Assembly: GCA_000759655.1 (NCBI GenBank)
Contig: KN173943.1
Coordinates: forward strand, 1,912 to 7,368
Origin: Acidicaldus organivorans
Lineage (GTDB): Bacteria > Pseudomonadota > Alphaproteobacteria > Acetobacterales > Acetobacteraceae
Direction of reading: 5' to 3'
Length of the DNA: 5,457 nt
Positions 1-5,457 of the stretch are shown piece by piece. The translations under genes and the position numbers were made by a program. The notes below the pieces were generated by a model. That model saw nothing but the letters and a program-made list of their open reading frames with translations. It was not told the DNA's origin and did not search any database. Position 1 is the first letter of the stretch; every line of letters begins with the position of its first letter.

Positions 1-12
1 CGCACAAAAACA

Positions 13-1652
13 TCAACCAACACCAAACCCAATACGCCGAAGTGCCGCCAAAAAGCGCTCACGTGCCGTCTCGTGCAGCCTTTCCAGCCTACACCCATCC
101 CGCACCGACACAACGCATCCTCCTCGTCCACCGTTTCCAACGAGACACGGCGGGCCAGCACGACGAGCTCTTCCATCGGAATCTCCCACGGATCCCGCGC
201 GGTGCCCGCTACGGGCTCTCGAAAGATCGACCAGGAATCAGGGCTCACGCCCGGCGGCCAGAAGAACGTCGCACTGTCCTCGTGCGTCCTCGTGACACCT
301 TGTGGCAGGGCGGCGAGCACCGCCTCGCGGATGCGTTGGCCCGTGCGCTGGAAACCATGAGTACGGGCAACACGCCGGATGAGTGCCGCTTCCGTCATCG
401 GCCCCTCCGCCCGCAAGATCGCCTCAATCAGCGCGGCAAGGCGAGAATGGTAATCCTTTTCATAGAAACGCTTCGGATCGAGGTCGACTGAAAATACTGC
501 TCCATCGGATCTCACCTCGGAAGAAATCCCTTTCTCCAAACTGCCGGAAGTCGGGTGTGAAGCCCCATTTGTCGGCTTGATGACGGCACCGCTCAGGTTC
601 TCACTCTCTCCTGCGGCGGAGGGATATGTTTTTCCTTTCCGGGAACTCTCCCGCCGCGGATCCGCCTTCGCCCGTTTGGCTTCTCTCCGCTTTGCCCTCG
701 TCTCATGCAAGAGACCGGTGAGCGCCGCATGGAGCCTCTCCACTTCGCGGTCGGCGTGGGTCCACCAGTCGGTCGACCATACACGAAGCAGGCGCCAGCC
801 GAGCTTTTCGAGAACCTGCTGACGCAGCCGGTCGCGGTCTCGTGCCGCGGCGGCGCGGTGGTAAGTGGCACCATCACACTCGATGCCAGCAAGAAATTCT
901 CCTTTTGCATCGGGGTCGACCACACCGAGGTCGATACGGAAGTTGGAGACGCCGATCTGGGGATGGATCTCCCAGCCGCGCACCCGCAACCGTTCGGTAA
1001 CCGCTTTTTCGAAGCGGCGCTCGAAATCGCCGCCTGTGGGAGCAGCTACGACGGGGAGGACGCCCTGAGCGCCCTTTTCGGCAAACATGAGGACCTTTTT
1101 GAGGTGCTCGACACCCTCCGCGACGGTGCGGGTGAGATCGATATGATCAGCGCGAGGGGTTCCAAAGACGAGGAGCTCTTCCCGTGCGCGGGTTATTGCC
1201 ACATTGAGCCGCCGTGCGCCGCCGGCCTGGTTGAGTGGCCCGAAATTCATCGTGACCTGTCCCGTCACATCGGGCCCATAAGAGAGGGACAGGATGATGA
1301 CGTCCCGCTCCTCACCCTGAACATTCTCGAGGTTTTTCACCAGTACGGGTTCGAGACACTGATCAGAGAAAAAACGTTCGAGAGCAGGACCCTTCTCGAG
1401 CTCTGCATCGAGTAGATCCTCGATCAGCTGTTGCTGCTGGGCGTTGAAGGTAACGATACCGATCGAGTATTCTCGCCCATCCTCGAGCATCTGCCTGAGG
1501 CGACGCACCACCTCGGCGACAATGGCTTTTGCCTCTGCCTGATTGGTGCGTGCTCCACTCCGCGCGTAAACACCATCGGGAACGTGGTGGTAGGAGACGG
1601 CACGATCCTTGACCACGGGTGACGGGAAGGTCACCAGCCGGTCTTCGTAATA
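13..1652 (-). CDS. C-terminal part: SF1 motifs V-VI, Vsr-like nuclease, linker and DUF3320 domain
   Basis: From TAT at 1652 the conserved frame is open for over 500 codons. It begins [19 protein letters not shown] and contains [37 protein letters not shown] (motif V region, about 1277-1328) and [19 protein letters not shown] (motif VI, about 1158-1214, with the arginine finger). A Vsr-like nuclease domain follows (1034-764), then a polar linker and DUF3320. The best C-terminus lies one frame over: from about 90 the reading [20 protein letters not shown] ends at TGA 13-15, whereas the unshifted frame gives an unlikely Cys/Trp-rich tail and runs off the window. The segment has no start of its own near 1652; ATG 1490 and GTG 1634 are possible but internal. 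It would need fusion to upstream segments for helicase activity. Confidence 0.8.
200..467 (-). other. DUF3320-type C-terminal domain
   Basis: After the linker the sequence reads [20 protein letters not shown], then [20 protein letters not shown] and [15 protein letters not shown], the winged-helix-like DUF3320 signature. SATFFWPPG follows at about 250-270. The domain is normally found at the C-terminus of DUF4011 helicases and may bind DNA; its role is not established. A second helical repeat ([24 protein letters not shown], to about 111) leads into the C-terminal frame change. Confidence 0.7.
764..1034 (-). other. Vsr/MTES_1575-like endonuclease domain
   Basis: The domain runs from [20 protein letters not shown] to LRVWSTDWW. 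It shows the very-short-patch-repair-like restriction nuclease fold motifs: a Glu in the first helix (FERRFEKAV), [11 protein letters not shown] with the key Asp codon at 930-932, [10 protein letters not shown] at about 858-887, then [17 protein letters not shown] and RVWSTDWW. All expected acidic residues are present and this stretch contains no stop or frame change, so the catalytic site looks intact. In the family this domain sits after the helicase core and is presumed to cut or nick DNA that the motor engages. Substrate specificity cannot be read from the sequence. Confidence 0.8.
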
Positions 1653-1954
1653 GGTGTGTTGGAGAAGGCGACGAGACTCTCGTGACGGCTGCGGTAATGC
1701 CAGGAAAGCTTGATTTCGTGTACTCCCGAGGCGCAGCATTCGTCGAGAACCGACTCGAGATCCTCATTCCCTATCGCCGCACATTCGTCATTCTCCTCGA
1801 CGGGTTCTGAAAACTGGCGTTCGAAGAAGCGCGTCGGCGGAAGCTGTTTTGGATCCCCGGCGACGATCACTTGACGGGCGCGGCCGATCACCCCGATCGC
1901 ATCCCAGGTGGGGGTCTGGGAAGCCTCATCAAATATCACGAGATCGAAACGCAA
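1631..1954 (-). CDS. Helicase segment with Walker B and motifs III-IV, gene fragment
   Basis: This 107-codon open stretch starts right after the amber at 1955-1957. The TTG at 1952-1954 is an internal Leu codon, not a likely start. It holds [10 protein letters not shown] (Walker B/motif II, DEAS at 1919-1930), [14 protein letters not shown] (motif III, 1832-1858) and [17 protein letters not shown] (motif IV region, 1658-1708), all characteristic of UvrD/Dna2-like SF1 helicases. The last few residues (TPITKTGW) are out of frame: a one-base loss between 1653 and 1661 moves the real sequence to another frame, where SN is followed by [20 protein letters not shown]. Restoring one C gives the plausible [14 protein letters not shown]. 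On its own the fragment has no Walker A and could not be an active ATPase. Confidence 0.75.
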   Translation of the reverse strand: MRFDLVIFDEASQTPTWDAIGVIGRARQVIVAGDPKQLPPTRFFERQFSEPVEENDECAAIGNEDLESVLDECCASGVHEIKLSWHYRSRHESLVAFSNTPITKTGW

Positions 1955-4943
1955 CTAGTTGGCCGGAAGATATTGCGGGACCGAAAGGAGGCTTATCATC
2001 AGGCAAGGGGTGAGGTGTGGGATCAGACCCCGCAACTGGCTGAAGAGCTGACGGATCGGGAGGTGGCGCTGGCGTTTTTTTGAGTTCGCGGGTAAGGATG
2101 AGATCTTCCGCATCCATCGTGCCGAGAGCATCGCGAATCCTTGCCGCGAGCCGCGCCCGGACGAGGCGGGCGGAGAGAGAGGAGGGTTCTATCGAGCTCG
2201 CGAAAACGTTCAATCCGCTGCTCGTGCCGTGGTGCCGCGAAAGCCCGTACCCGCGGCAGGTCCTCCACGGCGAGGGGGGCCACCAGCGCACATAATTGGC
2301 CTCGAAGACCTCTCTGGCCGCGGTTGAGCCGATGGTGCCATGCTCGATGGCCGCGATCAGCGGTGCAAGCCCGAGCGTTTCGGCCTGTTTGCGGATGCTC
2401 CGCCAGGTGCACCAGTCGCGTAAGCGAAGTTTGTTTTCCACCCAGCCTTCGAGATGGCGGGCGAGCGCTTGCGGCCAGTCCGGCCGGGAAGGCGGGATGA
2501 TGGCACCAGGATCCTCCCAACAAAGCGGAGCAAGGTTGGCGAGGGCGTCGTTGGCAGCAACGAGGGCTCTGGTCAAACGCCGGAGCGGGGCGCCAACCGG
2601 ACCGGTCTCACCGAGGAGGTCCAACCCATCGCCCAGCACTCGGCGAAGATGTGTCCGGAGAGCGAGCAGGGTTACCGGGTCGGAGATGCAGCCGGCAGTC
2701 GGGGCGCGGAGGCGCATGGCCATGCCGATCGCGGCATCGAGGCGGCCGAAATCAGTCTGCAACCCTTGCCAGCGCGTGCCGAGGATCGGGGCGAGGCGCT
2801 CGCCGATCCTGTCGAACTCGGCTTCTTTTGTTCTCATCACGATGAGAGTTTCGAGGTCCCAGCTCGGGTCCTTGGGCACGCGCTGCTTTGCGGCTGGAGC
2901 AAGGCGCGCCCGCACACTCCGGTGGCGATACACGCGCACCGGAAACCAACGATCTTTTGCGGCGAGCCATTCCGTGAGCAGGTCTCCCAGCGGGAGGTCC
3001 CGAACCGCTTCCCCCCACTCTGCCTCAAGTCCTCCAGCGAGCTGCGCATGTTCCGCAGCGACCGAGGATGCCGCGGCGAGAGTTTGCCGGACCTCGTGCA
3101 GGTTTGCTTCGGCGAGCGCCCAGGCGGCGTCGGACGCGGCAGGGTCCAATACAGGGTCCAATATCAGATCAATCAAGGCAACGAGAGCCCGAAGGAAGGT
3201 GGGCGTCAGGGGCAGATCCGGGGGGAGCGCGAGAGCGTGGACTGCCTGGGTCGCCGCTTCCCCAAGCTCGCGAAGAGCCGCAGCGGCATCGTCTGTCGCT
3301 GAGATCAGGTTGGCCTGCCATGTGGGAGACCACTCCGACCGCTCGATCCCAGCAAGCGGGGCGTGGGAGGCGAGATCGCCCAGCGCTGCAGTAACTTTTG
3401 CTGCCTCCTCGAGCGTTTCGACGAGCCGCCGATAATCATCGCGATTGTGAGTGTCGGCATTGGGCCAATTGAGCTGGATCTTCGGGATGCCTCTCTCTTC
3501 GGCGCGCAACAGGCAGCCGATGGCGCGGTACGCGGTCCAGCCATTGCGATGGGGGTGGTGCAGTTCGCGGACATAATCATTGAGCTCATGCTTGAGCGTC
3601 TTGATGTCATAATGCGTGCGCTGCCATTCACCCAGATCGAAATTCTCTTGAGCCTGTCGGGCTTGGCCAAGTTGTTTGAGAACGTCTGTCTTGGATGCCT
3701 TAGCCGAGAACAGGTCAAGGCAGAAATCCGCCAGCTCGACATCTTTTAGTCGTTTCTGAACCACCTCGAGAGCGGCGCGTTTCTCGGCGACGAACAGAAC
3801 GGTGCGACCCTGGGCAAGGGACGTGGCGATGATGTTGGCGATGGTCTGGCTTTTGCCGGTACCGGGCGGGCCGATCAACACGAAACTTTTGCCTTGCGCC
3901 GCGGCGGCGATGGCGCGGAGCTGGGAGGAGTCTGCCTCGAGGGGACAGACGAGATCGAGCGCGGCGAGCTCATCATCGAGTCTGCCCCCCGCGTCGTCTC
4001 GAAACTGCGATGAAGCGGCCGGTTCGACACCAGCCTCCCTGGCAGATGGCCCTGCTTTCGATCCTTCCAACCCTGCTGGCGATCCTTGCAACAGCAATCG
4101 CACGATCTCGTTCTGGCGGAAGACCTCGGCGTGGTCGGTGAGGTCTTTCCACATGAGGTATTTGGCGAAGGAGAGGTTGGTAAGCACCGCCTCTTCCGTC
4201 ACTTCCCAGCCCGGGACATCACGGAGTTTACGGCGGAAGACATCGAGGACCCCTTTCACGTCGACGGTGCCGTCTCCCTCCACCGGGAGCATCGCTTCGA
4301 TCTCGGGGATCTGGATCGCGAAATCCTGCCGCAGCATTTCGAGGAGGGTGAAGTTGACCTGCACCTCGTCGTCCCGCGCCCTGAGATAAAAACCTGAACG
4401 CACGCTCGGACGGTCGAGCACGACGGGGACCAGGACGATGGGCGCGTGATAGGGCTTCTCCTTGTCCTTCTGGCGCCAGCGGAGAGCGCCGAGGGTCAGG
4501 AAGAGCGTATTGGCCCCTCCTTCCTGCTGTGCGGTGCGGGCGGCGCGGTAGATTTCGGTCAACACCGCCGGGAGCTCTTGCTCATCGAGGGCCACGAGGA
4601 GCTCGCCCTTGTCGAGAGCCTTGAGGGCGTAGGCCCGGAACGCATCCTCCTGCAGCCGGTCGAGATGGAGGCGGGCGCTGCGCGGGTCGGTCCCCGTCAT
4701 CAGGTCTGGCCGGGGGTGAAAACGGAATGAGGCGGGCTTGCGGCCGCCGCGCGTCTCCAGAAGCCGACCAGCAAGGTGCGAAAGATCGGGGCAATCGATA
4801 CGTAGGGCGCGCTTTCCGCGGATAGGCAGGTTCAGCAGTCGGTTGCGCCCCGATATGTCGAGCAGGCGCCTCTTCCAACGCTCGAGGCGGTCGTCGGGGG
4901 TTTTGGGGGGAGGCTCATCGTCCGCGTCCTCCTCGAGGAGCAT
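1929..4943 (-). CDS. DUF4011 region plus N-terminal half of SF1 helicase (1004 aa), frameshifted at its C-terminus
   Basis: This is the longest uninterrupted frame. Its ATG is an internal Met of the ancestral protein; the frame is open up to the amber at 5064. Residues 18-40 ([20 protein letters not shown]) are the DUF4011 signature. Residues 148-285 continue the family's conserved block ([20 protein letters not shown], then [11 protein letters not shown]). Residues 333-345 ([13 protein letters not shown]) act as a Q-like motif, GPPGTGKS at 358-365 is Walker A, and [16 protein letters not shown] at 384-399 is motif Ia. A long Ala/Leu-rich helical insertion follows. Roughly residues 889-924 are read in the wrong frame between two compensating shifts, and after residue 956 (A7 run at 2075-2081) the peptide is out of frame until TGA 1929-1931. 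The product therefore lacks Walker B and motifs III-VI and should not hydrolyse ATP alone. Confidence 0.8.
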   Translation of the reverse strand: MLLEEDADDEPPPKTPDDRLERWKRRLLDISGRNRLLNLPIRGKRALRIDCPDLSHLAGRLLETRGGRKPASFRFHPRPDLMTGTDPRSARLHLDRLQEDAFRAYALKALDKGELLVALDEQELPAVLTEIYRAARTAQQEGGANTLFLTLGALRWRQKDKEKPYHAPIVLVPVVLDRPSVRSGFYLRARDDEVQVNFTLLEMLRQDFAIQIPEIEAMLPVEGDGTVDVKGVLDVFRRKLRDVPGWEVTEEAVLTNLSFAKYLMWKDLTDHAEVFRQNEIVRLLLQGSPAGLEGSKAGPSAREAGVEPAASSQFRDDAGGRLDDELAALDLVCPLEADSSQLRAIAAAAQGKSFVLIGPPGTGKSQTIANIIATSLAQGRTVLFVAEKRAALEVVQKRLKDVELADFCLDLFSAKASKTDVLKQLGQARQAQENFDLGEWQRTHYDIKTLKHELNDYVRELHHPHRNGWTAYRAIGCLLRAEERGIPKIQLNWPNADTHNRDDYRRLVETLEEAAKVTAALGDLASHAPLAGIERSEWSPTWQANLISATDDAAAALRELGEAATQAVHALALPPDLPLTPTFLRALVALIDLILDPVLDPAASDAAWALAEANLHEVRQTLAAASSVAAEHAQLAGGLEAEWGEAVRDLPLGDLLTEWLAAKDRWFPVRVYRHRSVRARLAPAAKQRVPKDPSWDLETLIVMRTKEAEFDRIGERLAPILGTRWQGLQTDFGRLDAAIGMAMRLRAPTAGCISDPVTLLALRTHLRRVLGDGLDLLGETGPVGAPLRRLTRALVAANDALANLAPLCWEDPGAIIPPSRPDWPQALARHLEGWVENKLRLRDWCTWRSIRKQAETLGLAPLIAAIEHGTIGSTAAREVFEANYVRWWPPSPWRTCRGYGLSRHHGTSSGLNVFASSIEPSSLSARLVRARLAARIRDALGTMDAEDLILTRELKKTPAPPPDPSALQPVAGSDPTPHPLPDDKPPFGPAISSGQLVAFRSRDI
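1955..2081 (-). other. Conserved helicase segment just before Walker B, in a shifted frame and closed by an amber
   Basis: After the A7 run (2075-2081 on the minus strand) the ancestral sequence continues one frame over. It reads [33 protein letters not shown] and VPQYLPAN, which is the typical lead-in to motif II in this helicase family. TAG at 1955-1957 follows PAN and sits directly before [12 protein letters not shown], in the same frame. Without the extra A and the amber, this segment would join the 1004-residue frame to the Walker B segment with no gap. It is too short and start-less to be a gene of its own. Confidence 0.75.
2172..2280 (-). other. Out-of-frame stretch between two compensating frameshifts
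   Basis: The long frame reads NYVRWW and then becomes unlike the family ([18 protein letters not shown]). Read one frame over, the same DNA gives [20 protein letters not shown] followed by [16 protein letters not shown], a normal charged helical continuation. The original frame then resumes as [13 protein letters not shown]. Restoring one G or C in the run at 2274-2280, and one CT unit in the repeat at 2172-2184, rebuilds a continuous helicase sequence (net three bases missing). No stop falls in the misread stretch, so the 1004-aa frame survives across it with about 36 altered residues. Confidence 0.75.
3140..3163 (-). repeat. Exact 12-bp tandem duplication, in frame
   Basis: The plus-strand unit CAGGGTCCAATA occurs twice back to back (3140-3151 and 3152-3163). 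It encodes the repeated Leu-Asp-Pro in [10 protein letters not shown] within the helical insertion of the helicase. Being four codons long it keeps the frame, so it looks like a tolerated slippage duplication rather than a lesion. Confidence 0.75.
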
Positions 4944-4955
4944 TGGCGGTTCCTC
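4944..4955 (-). promoter_or_regulatory. Shine-Dalgarno-like GAGGAA six bases before ATG 4943
   Basis: On the minus strand GAGGAA (4950-4955) lies six bases before ATG 4941-4943. This could let ribosomes restart after the amber at 5064, about 120 bases upstream, giving a separate DUF4011-helicase polypeptide. The same bases encode Glu-Glu in the continuous ancestral frame (IEEPPM), so the match may be chance. Confidence 0.25.
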
Positions 4956-5063
4956 GATCGGCGGCGGACCGGCAGCCGGCGCCTCGCCGGCTGCCGCTTC
5001 CCCTGCCCTCCACTTTTCGGCCTCCTCACCGCTCAGCGGCGCACCAAGTGGGCGGATGCGGCG

Positions 5064-5457
5064 CTAGCGGGCCCGTTGGATGTCGATGACCAGCTCGAAC
5101 ATCTCGTCACGATCTGGCACGAGCTGATCGGCTGCCGCCTGACAAGCGGCCCTGAAACCCGGTGCCGGCGACTGACAGCAGAGGGTGGTCTCGAATAGCA
5201 GCAGATCATCGAGATTGAGTCGGTTGCGTAGAGAAGGCGCGTCGTCAGTGACGGATGTGCCGAAATCGTGGTGGGGCGAAAGCCAGGCGCCGGCCAGGGC
5301 GTGACCCTTGGTGAGCACGATGAGAGGGGCAATGCCCATATGCTCGAGACATGCGGCGAAGAGCAGGGTGAGGTCGAGACAGGTGGCGAGGCGCTCGTCC
5401 ACGATCTGCCGGGGCGGGCGGATCCGTTGGCCGGTCAGCTCGAAGGAAGGAGGAGGG
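5064..5457 (-). CDS. N-terminal transglutaminase-like segment of the giant helicase, partial, ended by in-frame amber
   Basis: This frame is open from the window edge, so the true start lies upstream. The GTG at 5402 is an internal Val codon (context RQIVDERLATCLD), not a convincing start. The segment has the Cys of ATCLDLTLLFAACLE (Cys codon at 5379-5381), the His of KGHALAGAWL (His codon at 5301-5303) and an Asp near the end in VIDIQRAR (5082-5084). That spacing fits a transglutaminase-like Cys-His-Asp fold, which typically precedes DUF4011 in this family. Whether it is a protease, an amidase or a structural module is unknown. TAG at 5064-5066 stops it, but the same frame continues directly after the stop as RRIRPLGAPLSGEEAEKW and runs into the next segment with no gap. 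The amber therefore looks like one changed codon rather than a natural gene end. Confidence 0.75.
   Translation of the reverse strand, partial: PPPSFELTGQRIRPPRQIVDERLATCLDLTLLFAACLEHMGIAPLIVLTKGHALAGAWLSPHHDFGTSVTDDAPSLRNRLNLDDLLLFETTLCCQSPAPGFRAACQAAADQLVPDRDEMFELVIDIQRAR

Larger units (their letters stand above)
13..5457 (-). pseudogene. Giant transglutaminase-like / DUF4011 / SF1 helicase / Vsr-like nuclease / DUF3320 gene, multiply disrupted, 5' end outside window
   Basis: A single ancestral coding region covers essentially the whole window. Joining conserved segments across the minus-strand frames gives about 1,810 codons in the order expected for the large DUF4011/DUF3320 helicase family: transglutaminase-like segment, DUF4011 region, Walker A, helical insertion, Walker B and later SF1 motifs, Vsr-like nuclease, DUF3320. 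The frame is interrupted by TAG at 5064-5066 and 1955-1957 and changes at 2274-2280, 2172-2184, 2075-2081, 1653-1661 and about 85-112. It appears to terminate at TGA 13-15. As written, no single product can carry both halves of the ATPase site. From family knowledge, such proteins would act in the cytoplasm on DNA as ATP-driven motors with an attached nuclease. The strong codon bias that survives in each segment implies very recent decay or sequence errors. Domain assignment is firm; whether the gene is truly dead is inference. Confidence 0.85.

Noticed and set aside
42..491. 149-codon plus-strand open frame near the window start
   Set aside because: Antisense to the DUF3320 domain; basic, Pro/Arg-rich, no family resemblance.
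593..925. 110-codon minus-strand open frame
   Set aside because: Overlaps the Vsr-like domain in another frame; Arg/Pro/Gly-rich shadow.
705..1415. 236-codon plus-strand open frame that looks fairly protein-like
   Set aside because: It lies exactly antisense to helicase motifs V-VI and the Vsr-like domain, whose motifs are unmistakable on the minus strand.
1363..1767. 134-codon minus-strand open frame
   Set aside because: Wrong frame across conserved helicase motifs; the neighbouring frames carry the family sequence.
2075..2081. Programmed ribosomal frameshift at the A7 run
   Set aside because: The needed shift is +1 (or -2), not the usual -1 slip on A-AAA-AAG-type sites, and an amber follows 39 codons later, so programmed recoding would still not give a full product.
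2023..2523. 166-codon minus-strand open frame as a gene of its own
   Set aside because: Only its middle part (about 2184-2280) is real family sequence, used between two frameshifts; the rest is out of frame.
2296..3435. 379-codon open frame on the plus strand
   Set aside because: Antisense to the helicase insertion; the product is Arg/Ser/Ala-rich with no recognisable domain, as expected for the reverse of a GC-rich gene.
3802..4389. 195-codon plus-strand open frame
   Set aside because: Antisense to DUF4011 and Walker A coding sequence; Ser/Arg-rich with no motifs.
13..5457. Genome-wide recoding of TAG as an amino acid
   Set aside because: Two ambers could suggest it, but the five frame changes in the same gene point to decay or sequence error instead; there are no other genes here to test it.

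Overview
The window is GC-rich bacterial DNA, and almost all of it reads as one very long gene on the minus strand. The gene enters the window already open at position 5457 and appears to end at a TGA at 13-15. I see no second gene, tRNA, rRNA, CRISPR array or insertion sequence. The long open frames on the plus strand are antisense shadows. The codon use (strong G/C preference at third positions) and the protein style suggest a proteobacterium, but the sequence alone does not settle the species.

The ancestral protein is a giant multidomain helicase-nuclease. From N to C it has: a transglutaminase-like Cys/His segment (5457 to about 5070); a DUF4011-type region (about 4890-4000); a superfamily 1 (SF1) helicase core with Walker A at 3849-3872, a long inserted helical region (about 3750-2090), Walker B at 1919-1930 and motifs III to VI down to about 1160; a Vsr/MTES_1575-like endonuclease domain (1034-764); a polar linker (about 700-480); and a DUF3320-type C-terminal domain (467 to about 200 and beyond). 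About 1,810 codons can be reconstructed here, and the true N-terminus lies outside the window. ATP-driven helicase motor plus Vsr-like nuclease fusions are common in bacterial defence islands, so a DNA-processing or anti-phage role is a reasonable inference, but it is not shown by the sequence.

The notable point is that the gene is broken as written. Conserved protein sequence passes through all three minus-strand frames. I find two in-frame amber codons (5064-5066 and 1955-1957) and five frame changes: a G/C run at 2274-2280, a GA/CT repeat at 2172-2184, an A7 run at 2075-2081, the region 1653-1661, and about 85-112. The first two frame changes compensate each other. The longest uninterrupted product (1004 aa, 1929-4943) keeps Walker A but lacks Walker B and the nuclease. 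Either this is a recently decayed pseudogene (all domains are still easy to recognise and codon bias is intact), or the sequence has several indel errors in short repeats. The two ambers are not explained by homopolymer error. They sit in the only two CTAG tetranucleotides in the window.
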